The notes under the pieces were generated by a model. The model had not been told where the DNA came from. It saw only the letters and a list, made by a program, of their open reading frames with translations, and did not search any database. 64,000 nt of DNA, taken from positions 62,001 to 126,000 of the forward strand of contig JBKPMR010000017.1 in assembly GCA_046732255.1 (NCBI GenBank), written 5' to 3'. Every line of letters starts with the position of its first letter. Position 1 is the first letter of the stretch. The DNA comes from DATBLE01 sp046732255 (GTDB taxonomy: Bacteria > Actinomycetota > Thermoleophilia > Gaiellales > Gaiellaceae). A program made the translations under genes and the position numbers. This document shows positions 32,197-43,112 of this stretch, one piece after another.

Positions 32197-33814
32197 CCTC
32201 CGGATCGAGAACCTCGTCCTGATCCGTCACGCGGAGCTGTCGTTCGCTCCGGGGCTGAACGCGATCACTGGAGAGACCGGCGCCGGCAAGACCGTGCTCG
32301 CCCAGGCGATCGGGCTTCTGCTCGGCGGAAGGGGCGACGCCGGCAACGTCGGCGCCGGCGGCCGTGAAGCGTACGTGGAGGCCGAGTTCGACCTGCCCGA
32401 AGGTCTGCTCGACGAGGAACAGTTCGAGAGCCTCAGGGAGCTACGGCCCGACGGTGAGGAGGGTGTCGTCCTCGCCCGGCGGATCTCGCCGGAAGGGCGG
32501 ACGCGCGCCTACGCCTGGGGCCGGAGCGCCGCCCGCGATGACGTCGCCAACCTCGGCGAGCGGCTGCTCGCCATGTCCGGGCAGTTCGAGCAGCGCCGGC
32601 TCGCGCGGCCGTCGTACCAGCTCGCCGTCCTCGACTTCTTCTGCGGCGACGAGCAGCTGCACAGGCGTGCCGAGGCGGGCCGCGCCTGGCGCGAGTTGAC
32701 CGCCGCCCGCAAGCGGTACCTGGAGCTCACACGGGACGTCGCCGCCGCCGAGACGCGCCTGAGGGAGCTTCGTGCCCTGGTCGAGGACACGGCAGGGATG
32801 CAGTCCGGCGACGAGGACGCCCTCCGCGAGGAGCGGGAGCGCCTGCGCCATCTGACCGAGCTCGTCGACGGCGCGGCCGGGGCGGCCGAAGCGCTGGATC
32901 CGGAGGAAGGCGAGGGCGCCGCGGGTCTCACCGCCGCCGCCGAGCAAGCGCTCGAGCCGGTCGAACGGCTTGCTCCGGAGCTCGAGAAGACCGCTGCCGA
33001 GCTCCGCGACGCGGAGCTCCGCCTGCGCGAGGCGGCGAGCGCCCTGCGGTCGTTCCTGACCGTGCTCGAGGCGGACCCGGGCCGGCTGGAGCAGGTCGAG
33101 TCGGAGCTCGACCGGATCGCGGATGCGCGCCGCCGGTTCCGGTGCGAGTCCTTCGACGACCTGCTCGCCGCGGCGGCTGAGGCGAAGATCGAGCTCGACG
33201 CCCTCGACCAGGGCCACGACCCCGTCGCCGCCGCCGAGGAGGGGTTGCGGGAGGCCGAGCAGCGGGTCGACGAGCTCGCGGCCGAGCTCAGAGCGGCCCG
33301 ATCGGCGGCGGCCGAGCCGTTCGCCGAGGCGGTTGCGGCCGAGCTGCAGGGCATGGGGATGGGCGACGGCGAGTTCCGGGTCGAGCTGCGCGAGCGCGAG
33401 TCGGGCGTGACCGGCGCGGACGAGGCTGTCTTTCTGATCCGGCCGAACCCAGGGCTGCCGTTCGCGCCCGTCGCAGAGACAGCCTCGGGCGGAGAGCTTT
33501 CCCGCGTCGCGCTGGCGATCGCGGCGGTCGGCGGTGGGGAGACGATGGTCTTCGACGAGATCGACGCGGGCATCGGGGGGACGACCGCACACGGGGTCGC
33601 AGAGACGCTCACCCGGCTCGCCGAGCGGGCGCAGGTGATCACGATCACGCACCTGCCGCAGATCGCCACCCGCGCCGAGCGTCACTTCCGGGTCGAGAAG
33701 GTGCCGGGCGACCCGACGCACACCCAGATTCAGGAGCTCGGTTCGGACGACCGCAAAGAGGAGATCGAGCGTATGCTCGGCGGCCGAGAGTTCCTGGCAA
33801 CGCTGGACACATGA
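32186..33814 (+). CDS. recN: DNA repair protein RecN
   Basis: SMC-like ATPase that acts in double-strand break repair. 542 aa: N-terminal Walker A GETGAGKTVLAQAIGLLL (29-46), two Glu/Arg/Ala-rich coiled arms (about 160-400) and C-terminal ABC signature ASGGELSRVALAIAAV, Walker B MVFDEIDAGIGG and THLPQIA. The first residues LRSLRIENLVLI are typical. TTG start 32186 overlaps nadK. Confidence 0.95.
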   Translation: MLRSLRIENLVLIRHAELSFAPGLNAITGETGAGKTVLAQAIGLLLGGRGDAGNVGAGGREAYVEAEFDLPEGLLDEEQFESLRELRPDGEEGVVLARRISPEGRTRAYAWGRSAARDDVANLGERLLAMSGQFEQRRLARPSYQLAVLDFFCGDEQLHRRAEAGRAWRELTAARKRYLELTRDVAAAETRLRELRALVEDTAGMQSGDEDALREERERLRHLTELVDGAAGAAEALDPEEGEGAAGLTAAAEQALEPVERLAPELEKTAAELRDAELRLREAASALRSFLTVLEADPGRLEQVESELDRIADARRRFRCESFDDLLAAAAEAKIELDALDQGHDPVAAAEEGLREAEQRVDELAAELRAARSAAAEPFAEAVAAELQGMGMGDGEFRVELRERESGVTGADEAVFLIRPNPGLPFAPVAETASGGELSRVALAIAAVGGGETMVFDEIDAGIGGTTAHGVAETLTRLAERAQVITITHLPQIATRAERHFRVEKVPGDPTHTQIQELGSDDRKEEIERMLGGREFLATLDT

Positions 33815-33838
33815 GCGTCGTTCGCCTTCAGCTCACTC

Positions 33839-33957
33839 CCGCGGGGGAAACCATGTTTCCCCCGCGGACCCCCTTCTTCCAAAGGCCGATGTTGGCTGGG
33901 GGAACCTCCCGGTTCCCCCCGGCCCCCTCCACTGCTCGTCGGCCGCAAGACGGCCGA
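33839..33957. repeat. three hairpins between recN and steA
   Basis: CCGCGGGGGAAAC-CAT-GTTTCCCCCGCGG (33839-33867, 13 bp perfect), GGGGGAACC-TCCC-GGTTCCCCC (33898-33919) and TCGGCCG-CAAGA-CGGCCGA (33939-33957), the last ending on the A of the steA ATG. The first may terminate recN; the last could hide the steA start. They may be remnants of palindromic repeats. Confidence 0.65.
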
Positions 33958-35096
33958 TGAGCGCCCTTGTCGAGTTCACCGGCCCCGCTCGGCTCGACCG
34001 GCGGACGAAGCGCCTCGTCCATCGCCTCGGCGAGGACGACGTGGCGATCGTCGACCATTCCGACCTCGACCGGGTGACGGCCGAAGAGCTGCTCGAGTCC
34101 GGCGTCCAGGTCGTGGTCAACGTCTCGGAGTCGCTCTCCGGACGGTTCCCCAACCCAGGGCCGCTGCTCCTCGTCCGGGGTGGGGTGACGCTGATCGACG
34201 TGCCCGGGGCGCCGCTGTTCGACGAGGTCACCGACGGTGACCAGCTGACCGTGCGTGGCGCGAGCGTCTTCCGGAACGGAACGTGTCTCGCGCGCGGCCG
34301 GCTGCGCGAAGAACGTGAGCTCGAGCGGTCGCTCGCCGAGCAACGTGGCCGCGTCACCGAGTCGCTGTCGGAGTTCGCCGAGAACACGCTTCTCCACCTG
34401 AAGGCGGAGGGCAGCCTGCTCTCCGAGGGAATCGACTTCCCGCCGCTACGCACGCGCTTCCGCGACCGGCACGCGCTGGTCGTGGCCCGTGGGCCGGGGC
34501 ACAAGCGCGACCTGCGGATCGTCCGGCCCTACGTTCGTGACTTCCGTCCGGTGCTCGTCGGTGTCGACGGTGGTGCGGACGCGCTGATCGAGGCCGGCTA
34601 CAAGCCCGACGTCATCGTCGGCGACATGGATTCGGTCTCCGACGCCGCCCTGAAGAGCGGTGCCGAGCTCCTCGTCCACGCGTACCGCGGCAACGGAGAC
34701 GCGCCCGGCGCGGCGCGCGCAACCGCCCTGGGCGTCGCGTTCGACGTCGTGCCCGCCTTCGGGATCAGCGAGGACGTCGCGCTCCTGCTCGCATACGAGA
34801 AGGGAGCGGAGCTGATCGTCGCCGTCGGGACGCACTTCAACCTGATTGAGTTCATGGAGCGGAACCGCGCCGGGATGTCGTCGACGTTCCTCACGCGGCT
34901 CCGGGTCGGCGAGATCCTGGTCGACGCGAAGGGCGTGTCGCGGCTGGTGTCGCGGCCCGGCGGCCTCTGGCCGATGGTCGCTCTCGGCGCCGCCGGACTG
35001 GCGGCGATCGTCGTCGCAGTCGTGGTCTCGCCCGGGATCCACCACGTGATCGAGCTGATCGTGCTGCGGGTCCGCGACTGGCTCGGGATCGGCTGA
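33957..35096 (+). CDS. steA: SteA-like cytokinetic ring protein
   Basis: 379 aa. Residues 1-330 match the actinobacterial SteA/Rv1697 type: VDHSDLDRVTAEELLESGV, VVNVSESLSGRFPNPGPLLL, ALVVARGPGHKRDL, PVLVGVDGGADAL, PDVIVGDMDSVSD. The fold resembles thiamin pyrophosphokinase. One C-terminal membrane helix (about 340-360). In Corynebacterium SteA links to septation; the position after recN supports the call. The SteB partner is not separately seen. Confidence 0.85.
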   Translation: MSALVEFTGPARLDRRTKRLVHRLGEDDVAIVDHSDLDRVTAEELLESGVQVVVNVSESLSGRFPNPGPLLLVRGGVTLIDVPGAPLFDEVTDGDQLTVRGASVFRNGTCLARGRLREERELERSLAEQRGRVTESLSEFAENTLLHLKAEGSLLSEGIDFPPLRTRFRDRHALVVARGPGHKRDLRIVRPYVRDFRPVLVGVDGGADALIEAGYKPDVIVGDMDSVSDAALKSGAELLVHAYRGNGDAPGAARATALGVAFDVVPAFGISEDVALLLAYEKGAELIVAVGTHFNLIEFMERNRAGMSSTFLTRLRVGEILVDAKGVSRLVSRPGGLWPMVALGAAGLAAIVVAVVVSPGIHHVIELIVLRVRDWLGIG

Positions 35097-35138
35097 TCCC
35101 CGCGTGTCCTGTTCGGACAACGGCTAAGGCGTTCCCGG

Positions 35139-35181
35139 CCTCCTCCCCGCTGCGATCGTAATCGCGAGAATCATGCGCGTG
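35139..35181. repeat. intergenic element, copy 2 of 2
   Basis: Shares CCTCCTCCCC, GCGATCGTA, GCGAG and CAT in order with 14755-14796. This copy also holds the short palindrome GCGAT-CGTA-ATCGC. The 117-bp gap around it has no other gene. Confidence 0.5.
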
Positions 35182-35213
35182 GGTCACGCGGATGCGCCGA
35201 GAGTGTCACGACC

Positions 35214-35633
35214 GTGCGGATGAGCGCTTCACGGGAGCTGCTCGCCGCCCGCCCGGACGTCTGGGACTTCCTGGGCGAGCCCTTTCATCTGGCGGACTGG
35301 TGGCCGGGCGTGTCGGGCGTGCAACCGGACCGGCGTGGTGCGGCCGCCGGCGCCCGCTGGCAGGTGGTCGCGAGCCGCGAGCCCACGCTGTTGCGGAAGC
35401 CCAGCGCGACGGGGATGCTCGTCGTGACCGCGTCGGATCCGCCCAGGCTCTTCGCGTTTCGCCTGATCGCCGAGAAGCTCGACGTGCGCGTCGACCTCGA
35501 GGCGACCGCAGCCGATCGCACGCGAGCGACCGTCACGGTCGAAGGGCCATGGCTGATCGCCTACCGGCGTACGCTCGCCCGCAGGGCGGTCGGGCGTCTC
35601 TACGCCTTGTGCCAGACTGCGGCCTCCCTCTGA
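35214..35633 (+). CDS. SRPBCC (START/Bet v1-like) family protein
   Basis: 139 aa (GTG 35214; ATG 35220 is equally possible). ASRELLAARPDVWDFLGEPF and LADWWPGVSGV follow the usual opening of the polyketide cyclase/dehydrase branch, a cup-shaped fold that binds hydrophobic ligands. No catalytic residues can be assigned. It lies between steA and mctB, where mycobacteria have no gene. Confidence 0.7.
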   Translation: MRMSASRELLAARPDVWDFLGEPFHLADWWPGVSGVQPDRRGAAAGARWQVVASREPTLLRKPSATGMLVVTASDPPRLFAFRLIAEKLDVRVDLEATAADRTRATVTVEGPWLIAYRRTLARRAVGRLYALCQTAASL

Positions 35634-35635
35634 GC

Positions 35636-36523
35636 ATGTTCGACTTCCGCTACCACGTTGCCTCGCTCGTCGCCGTGTTTCTCGCCTTGATCATCGGGAT
35701 CCTGGTCGGCGTCGGGATCTCGGGGAAGGGGTTCGTATCCGACAGCGAGCGCGAGATCCTCAAGGGTCAGATCGCCGACCTGCAGCGAAGCGTCACGTCG
35801 GCGAACCGGAGGAACACCGACCTGACCCGCTCGCAGCGCGCCGCCCAGGCCGTCGTCCAGGACGCCTACCCGGCACTGATGAGCGGGCGCCTGGCCGGCA
35901 GGAGCGTCGCACTAGTCTTCGCGGGACCGGTCGACGGTCGGATGCGCTCCCTCGTCGAGCAGACGCTCGACGATGCCGGCGCCGCGCCGCCGCTGCGCGT
36001 ACGGGCGCTGAAGCTGCCGATCGACCTGCCCGCGCTCCACCGGGCGTTGAGGGGGCGACCCGCGCTCGCGGCGCTCGCGACGCCGCGGAAGGTGGGCGAC
36101 CTCGGCCGGCGGCTCGGCGCCGATCTCGTCGCCGGCGGCGTCAGCCCGCTGTGGCAGGCGCTCTCGCCGAACCTCGTCGAAGAGCGCTCCGGGAACGACG
36201 CGCCACCGGTCGACGGCGTCGTCGTGGCGCGCAGCGCCAAGCCGCAGAGCGGAGTCACCGCCAGATTCCTCGCCGGGTTCTACGCCGGCCTCGCGTCACA
36301 GGGAGTTCCGGCGGTTGGCGTCGAGGTCACCCGGCCGGGCACGTCAGCGGTCGACGCCTTCGCCAAGAACGACCTCGCCACGGTGGACGACCTCGACGCC
36401 CAGGCTGGACGCCTTGCGCTCGCTCTCCTGCTCGCCGGCGCCCCGCCCGGGCAGTACGGCGTGAAAGAGACCGCGGACGACGGCGTCCTGCCGCAGGTCC
36501 CGCCGCTCCTCGCCGGTGGGTGA
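35636..36523 (+). CDS. MctB-like copper transporter family protein
   Basis: 295 aa. FDFRYHVASLVAVFLALIIG at the N-terminus is the signature of the MctB/Rv1698 family, with one membrane anchor (about 9-28) and a coiled segment (REILKGQIADLQRSV). In Mycobacterium MctB limits copper accumulation. The order steA-mctB-pyrG supports the family. Whether it handles copper here is unproven. Confidence 0.82.
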   Translation: MFDFRYHVASLVAVFLALIIGILVGVGISGKGFVSDSEREILKGQIADLQRSVTSANRRNTDLTRSQRAAQAVVQDAYPALMSGRLAGRSVALVFAGPVDGRMRSLVEQTLDDAGAAPPLRVRALKLPIDLPALHRALRGRPALAALATPRKVGDLGRRLGADLVAGGVSPLWQALSPNLVEERSGNDAPPVDGVVVARSAKPQSGVTARFLAGFYAGLASQGVPAVGVEVTRPGTSAVDAFAKNDLATVDDLDAQAGRLALALLLAGAPPGQYGVKETADDGVLPQVPPLLAGG

Positions 36524-37717
36524 GCCGGTCGCCGTCCTCGTCGCCGCGCGCGACGAGGAACGCCGGATCGCCGCAACGGTTGCGGCGCTTCGTAGGCACT
36601 TCCCGCAAGCAGAGCTGATCGTCGCCGACGACGGCTCCCGCGACCGGACCGCCGTCGAGGCCGAGGCTGCAGGTGCCCGCGTCATACGCCTTCCGAGGCG
36701 CGGGAAGGGGCAGGCCCTCACGCTCGCGGAACGGGCCGCCGCCGAGGGCCCGGTGCTCCTGTGCGACGCCGACCTGGTCGGCGACCTGCGGCCGTTGGCG
36801 GAAACCGGCGCGGACCTGGCGATCGCCTCGTTCGCGGAGCGGCAGGGCGGAGGGTTCGGGCTCGTCAAGCAGACGGCCCGCGCGCTCCTCCGTCTCACGG
36901 CCGGGCTCGGGCTGCGAGAGCCGCTCTCCGGCCAGCGCGCGCTCTCGGAAGCGGCACGGGAGGCGTGTTTTCCGGTCGCCGCGGGCTTCGGCTGCGACAC
37001 CCGGATGACGTACGACGCCGCCCGCGCCGGCCTCACCGTCGAGGAGGTCGTGTTGCCGCTCGAGCACCGCGCGACCGGACGCGACCTGCACGGGTTCGCA
37101 CATCGCGCGCGGCAGCTGCGCGACCTCCTCGTGGCGTTCGGCCCGCTCGCGACGAACCACCGCGGCCTCCGCCTGCCGCTGGTCGGCTGGGTGGTCGCGG
37201 CCCTGGAGCCGCGCGTGGCGCCGGTCGCGGCGATCGGCCTCGCCGACGACCTCTTCGCCGGTCCGCAACGCGGCTTCGCCGAGCACCTCCGCGCCGGCCG
37301 CACGACCGGGATCCTCAAGCTCGTCGGCATCCCGCTCGCCGGCTATCTCGCCACGCGCCGGGTCTCGGGCGCGCTCCTCGTCGGACTCGCCGCCAACGCG
37401 CTCAACCAGCTGGACACCAAACCCGGCCGGGCGCTGAAGGCGTACAGTCTCGCGGCGTTGCCTCTGCGGGCACCGCTGCTGCCCGCCGTCATGCTCGCTC
37501 CCTACGATCTCCGGGAGATGGCGATGCTCGGGGACTCGGGATCGAACGCGCTGGGGGCTCTGCTAGGGTTGAGTTCCGTGGATCGTTTCACGGGACGGAG
37601 CCGATGGCTGGCGATCGGCGCGCTGGCAGGGCTCAATCTCCTCGGCGAACGAACCTCTCTCGGCGACGCGATCGAGCGCAGTCCCTTCCTCGGCACGCTC
37701 GATCGGCTGGGACGCCG

Positions 37718-37721
<4 letters not shown>
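36516..37721 (+). CDS. GT2 glycosyltransferase fused to a WecA/MraY-like membrane domain
   Basis: 401 aa. Residues 1-200: GT2 fold with VLVAARDEERRI, IVADDGSRDRT, LCDADLVGDL and SGQRALS. Residues about 210-400 resemble part of the polyprenyl-phosphate sugar-1-phosphate transferases: NHRGLRLPLVGW, IGLADDLFAG, LRAGRTTGILKLVG, NALNQLDTKPGRALKAY and MLGDSGSNALGALLG (MGDxGSN motif). It likely modifies a lipid-linked sugar at the inner membrane face. The membrane part looks shorter than a full WecA, so it may bind rather than transfer. Overlaps mctB and pyrG. Confidence 0.8.
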
Positions 37722-39344
<1,623 letters not shown>

Positions 39345-39364
<20 letters not shown>

Positions 39365-40487
39365 CGGTCGCCTGGAGAAGGGCCGCCGCCCGTCCTCGCG
39401 GCGGCGCGTGTACGCACGGGATGCGCCGGCCGCGCGGATCGTAGAAGCACAGTTTCTCGTCGACCGTGTACCCGCCCTCGTGCACCAGGCGGTGGTGGCG
39501 CGTGCAGAGCAGAACCAGGTTCTGGACGCTCGTCTCGCCGCCGCGGGCCCAGTGGCGAATGTGGTGCGCGTGCACGAAGCGCCGGTTCTCGCAGCCGGGG
39601 AAGCGGCAGGTGCGATCGCGGGCCTGGAGCGCTCTACGGAGCGGCGTCGGCACGGCCCTGGTCTTCCGTCCGACGCTCAACGTCCGCCCGGAGCGCTCCC
39701 GGATCCGGACCACGGCCGAGTCGCAGGCCAGCCTCCGTGCCGTCTCGGGGGCGAGCGCCGGCCCGTCCTCCACTACACACGCGCCGTGATCGCTCGCGAG
39801 TGCGTCCGCGTCGACGTGCACGACGACCTGGACCTGCTCCGACCTGCCACCCGCCAGCGCGACGAGCGCATCCGTGAGCCTCGGCGGTTCCGCGGAACCG
39901 CGTGCTTCTTCCCGGAGGCGCGCGCGGACCGCCTCCAGCGCCTCGGCGACGACAGCGCCGTCCTCAGGCGCAAGCCGCCCGCGGATCTGCAGCGAGCCGT
40001 CGTCGTCCCACCAGACGTTCACGTACGCCTGCTCGTGCAGCTCGGCCGCCTCCGCCGCGGTGACCCGCCGGTAGGCGCGGAGCGCCCGCTCGAGCTCGGC
40101 CGCCGTCAGCACCGACGCGAGCTCGATCAGCTCGCGTTCCGTCTCCGGCTCGGCCACGCGGGTCAGCGCGCGCACCTTCGCGTACGACAGCTGCCCGCGC
40201 GCGAACGTCGCGTGGATGACCGGCAGCTCTCTCAGGCGGCGCGCCACGCGCAGGTGCTCGCGCGCCGCGCGGGGCGCGAGACCACAACGCCAGGCGAGCC
40301 ACCCGGCACAGGTTCCACCACACACGTCCACGCCGATACCTCGACGGTGGACCTCCGCGACGAGGTCGAGCCAGCGGCACATCCCGGCCGTGAGATGGGA
40401 TGCCCACGTCGCCAGCTCCTCGTCGAGCTCATCCATGCTCAGCGTGGCCGGATCGGTCATGTCTGTTGTTGACGATATTGACAACAT
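39345..40487 (-). CDS. HNH endonuclease with DUF222 (13E12-type)
   Basis: 380 aa. An N-terminal DUF222 helical domain (LDEELATWASHLTAGMCRWL, LRVARRLRELPVIHATFARG, SYAKVRALTRVA) and a C-terminal HNH fold CRFPGCENRRFVHAHHI, HWARGGETSVQNLVLLCTRH. This family is scattered in actinobacteria and behaves like a selfish or mobile gene. It faces the other way from its neighbours and overlaps the pyrG 3' end by 20 bases. ATG 40487 is chosen because TACGGT ends 6 nt upstream on the minus strand; an ATG at 40460 is the alternative. Confidence 0.88.
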
Positions 40488-40499
40488 ACGGATACCGTA
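40464..40499 (-). promoter_or_regulatory. promoter and inverted repeat at the HNH gene start
   Basis: Minus-strand TACGGT (40494-40499) lies 6 nt before ATG 40487. Just inside the gene, TGTTGT (40464-40469) and ACAACA (40481-40486) form an AT-rich inverted repeat with an 11-nt spacer, a candidate operator. Confidence 0.45.
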
Positions 40500-40521
40500 C
40501 CGGAGGGGTCGGACGGCACCG

Positions 40522-40527
40522 TAGGAT
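40522..40527 (+). promoter_or_regulatory. -10 element TAGGAT
   Basis: TAGGAT ends 8 nt before the M20 peptidase ATG at 40536. Confidence 0.4.
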
Positions 40528-40535
40528 CGAAGCCG

Positions 40536-41645
40536 ATGAGTCGCGCGCTCGACCTTTTCCTCGCGCTGGCGGCGCTCCCCACCCCTCCGGGCGAGGAGCG
40601 TGCCGTCGCCGATCGCCTGACCTCCGAGCTGCGCGCGTTCGGGCTCGAAGTCGACGAGGACGGCGCCGGTGCCGAGATTGGCGCGACCGCCGGGAACCTC
40701 TACACACGGCTCGAGCCGACTGCAGAGGGGACACCGCTGTTCCTCTGCGCCCACATGGACACCGTCCCACCGACCGGCCCGATCGAGCCCGTCGTCGAGG
40801 ACGGCGTCGTCCGCAACGCGGGCGGGACCATCCTCGGAGCCGACAACAAGTCGGCGGTGGTCGCGATCGTGGAGGCGGCCCGGCGCGTCGTCGAGCGGGG
40901 GCTACCGCATGCCGGACTGGAGCTGCTCTTCACGCCGAAAGAAGAGGTCGGCCTCCGCGGGGCGCAGGCATTCGACGCTTCCCGCCTGACTGCTCGGGTC
41001 GGCTACGTCTACGACCAGGCGGGCCCGATCGGCGAGGTGATCCTCGGCGCGCCGCACTCGATGATCATCGAGATCACCTTCACAGGACAGTCGGCGCACG
41101 CCGGCATGGCACCGGAGGAAGGGCGGTCGGCGATCGCCGCCGCCGCCCGCGCGATCGCCGACATGCGGCTTGGCCGGCTCGACGAGGAGACGTCGGCGAA
41201 CGTCGGGACCATCCACGGCGGCGTCGCTCGGAACATCGTCCCGGACTCGTGCGTGCTCAACGCGGAGGCCCGCTCGCACGACGAAGCGAAGCTCGCCGAC
41301 GCCGTCCAGGAGATCCTCGACGCCTGCTCCTTCGCCGCCTCCTTGACCGGCTGTGACGTCAAAGCCGAAGTCCAACGCGGCTTCCACGGCTACCGGTTCG
41401 CGAAGAGCGACGTTCCCGTGCGGCTTGCCGACGCGGCGCTGCGACGGGCAGGGCATGAGCCCACGTATGCGCTGTCCGGCGGCGGGGCGGACGCCAACGT
41501 CTTCAACATGCGCGGCCTCGCCTGTCTCAACCTGGCGAACGGGATGGCTGAGATCCACACGCCACAGGAGCACATCGCGGTCGCGGATCTCGAAGGCATG
41601 GTCGACGTCACGCTCGCCCTGCTCGAGGAAGCGCGTGCCGCTTAG
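40536..41645 (+). CDS. M20 family peptidase (peptidase T-like)
   Basis: 369-aa zinc peptidase. Metal and catalytic motifs: CAHMDTVPP, LGADNKSAV, TPKEEVGLRGA (catalytic Glu pair), the dimerisation segment ITFTGQSAHAGMAPEEGRSA and a C-terminal HTPQEHI. Closest in style to tripeptidases (PepT). It starts the operon with DUF3866 and Nudix, which overlap it. Confidence 0.87.
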   Translation: MSRALDLFLALAALPTPPGEERAVADRLTSELRAFGLEVDEDGAGAEIGATAGNLYTRLEPTAEGTPLFLCAHMDTVPPTGPIEPVVEDGVVRNAGGTILGADNKSAVVAIVEAARRVVERGLPHAGLELLFTPKEEVGLRGAQAFDASRLTARVGYVYDQAGPIGEVILGAPHSMIIEITFTGQSAHAGMAPEEGRSAIAAAARAIADMRLGRLDEETSANVGTIHGGVARNIVPDSCVLNAEARSHDEAKLADAVQEILDACSFAASLTGCDVKAEVQRGFHGYRFAKSDVPVRLADAALRRAGHEPTYALSGGGADANVFNMRGLACLNLANGMAEIHTPQEHIAVADLEGMVDVTLALLEEARAA

Positions 41646-42582
41646 CCTCCGCCGCGGCGCCGTCACCGCGGTGCTGGAGCGGCACGAGGGCCTGGCCCGC
41701 GTCGAGGTCGACGGCGTGCCCTGCGTCGCCTACCCGTTGCTGACCGGCCCGGTTGCGCTCGGCGACGACGTGATCGTGAACACGCAGGCCCGCGACCTCA
41801 GTCTTGGCTCGGGCGGCTTCGACGTCCTGTACGCGAACCTCACCCGCGGTCTCGGGCTTCCGCCTGCGCCGGAGGCGCATGTCATGCAGCTGCCGTACAC
41901 CCCTCTCCAGAACGCCGCACGCCATGTCGAGGAGCAGGAGCAGCTCGAGGACGTGGTTCTTCGCGAGATGCCGGTCGTGTGCTGCTCGCTGCACAGCCAG
42001 GTCGCGCCGGTCTTCGCAGCCTTGCCTCGTCTCCGCGTGGCATACGTCCAGCTCGGCGGGGGCGCGCTGCCCGTTGCCCTTTCGGACACGCTGCGCGTGC
42101 TCCGGAAACGAGGCCTTCTCGGTCTCAGCGTGGGGGTGGCGCCGTGCTTCGGCGGCGACATGGACTGCATCACGCCGGCGTCCGCACTTCTCCATGTGCG
42201 GAGCCGGGGCTTCGAGGTCGCCGTGTGCTCGATCGGTCCTGGGATCGTCGGGACTGCTTCGGGATTCGGCCACGGTGGTCTAGCGGCGGTCTCGGCCGCG
42301 AACACGGCAACGGCGCTGGGCGGACGGCCGGTGATCGCCGTCAGGGCGTCGGATGCGGATCCTCGCGAGCGCCATCGAGGCCGCTCGCATCACACGCAGC
42401 GCATCCTCGAGCTCTGTCTCGGCAAGGTGCACGTCCCGGAAGACCGCCATCGCAGAGGCTGGCGTCGCGCATGCGAAGGCTTGCCGCTGGAGCACATGGG
42501 CCGCGGACCGGACGAAGACCCCGCGTTCTTCGCCTGGGCATATGCGGCCGGTCGCCTGGCACGCGAGCTCGTGCCGTCGTGA
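41635..42582 (+). CDS. DUF3866 family protein
   Basis: 315 aa, cytoplasmic. GGGALPVALSDTLRVLRKRG, CFGGDMDCITPASAL and GPGIVGTASGFGHGGLA are the conserved blocks of this actinobacterial/firmicute family. Function unknown; the glycine-rich blocks suggest phosphate or nucleotide binding. GTG 41635 overlaps the peptidase stop, and the gene overlaps the Nudix hydrolase (GTGA). Confidence 0.8.
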   Translation: MPLSLRRGAVTAVLERHEGLARVEVDGVPCVAYPLLTGPVALGDDVIVNTQARDLSLGSGGFDVLYANLTRGLGLPPAPEAHVMQLPYTPLQNAARHVEEQEQLEDVVLREMPVVCCSLHSQVAPVFAALPRLRVAYVQLGGGALPVALSDTLRVLRKRGLLGLSVGVAPCFGGDMDCITPASALLHVRSRGFEVAVCSIGPGIVGTASGFGHGGLAAVSAANTATALGGRPVIAVRASDADPRERHRGRSHHTQRILELCLGKVHVPEDRHRRGWRRACEGLPLEHMGRGPDEDPAFFAWAYAAGRLARELVPS

Positions 42583-43094
42583 AGCCCGACGACTCACGCA
42601 CGGTCTACGACGGACAGCTCTTCGACGTGACGCTGGAACGCTGGGGCGACCACGAGCGCGAGATCGTGGAGCATCCAGGAGCCGTCTGCGTCATCCCGGT
42701 CGACTCGGAGGGCTACGTGACGCTCGTCCGGCAACTGCGCGAACCGACGGGCGGCGAGCTGCTGGAGATCCCCGCCGGCACTGCGGAGCGCGACGAGACG
42801 CCGCTCGAGACGGCGCGCCGGGAGCTGGCGGAGGAGACCGGCCTGACCGGCGGCCTTTGGCGCGAGATCACGACTTTCTGGACGACGCCCGGCTTCACGC
42901 GCGAGCGGATGACGCTGTTCTTCGCGGAGGGCGTCGAAGCGGGCGAGGCGAGCCCCGAAGCCGACGAGGCGTTCGAGCTCGTCCGCTGGCATGTGTCGGA
43001 GCTGGAGTCGCGCCTCTCCGAGATCACGGACGCGAAGTCCCTCGTCGGCCTTCTGCTGTACCTCCGCGATACGTCCCCGCCGGCGTCCGCGTAG
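42579..43094 (+). CDS. Nudix hydrolase (ADP-ribose pyrophosphatase-like)
   Basis: 171 aa. Nudix box GTAERDETPLETARRELAEE followed by TGL is complete. The preceding YVTLVRQLREPTGGELLEIPA is typical of ADP-ribose pyrophosphatases, which cleave ADP-ribose to AMP and ribose 5-phosphate. In Mycobacterium the Nudix gene Rv1700 also lies downstream of pyrG. Confidence 0.9.
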   Translation: MKPDDSRTVYDGQLFDVTLERWGDHEREIVEHPGAVCVIPVDSEGYVTLVRQLREPTGGELLEIPAGTAERDETPLETARRELAEETGLTGGLWREITTFWTTPGFTRERMTLFFAEGVEAGEASPEADEAFELVRWHVSELESRLSEITDAKSLVGLLLYLRDTSPPASA

Positions 43095-43097
43095 GGG

Positions 43098-43103
43098 TAA
43101 GGT
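43098..43103 (+). promoter_or_regulatory. -10 element TAAGGT for ald
   Basis: TAAGGT ends 9 nt before the ald GTG at 43113. Confidence 0.45.
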
Positions 43104-43112
43104 CTGCGCGCC

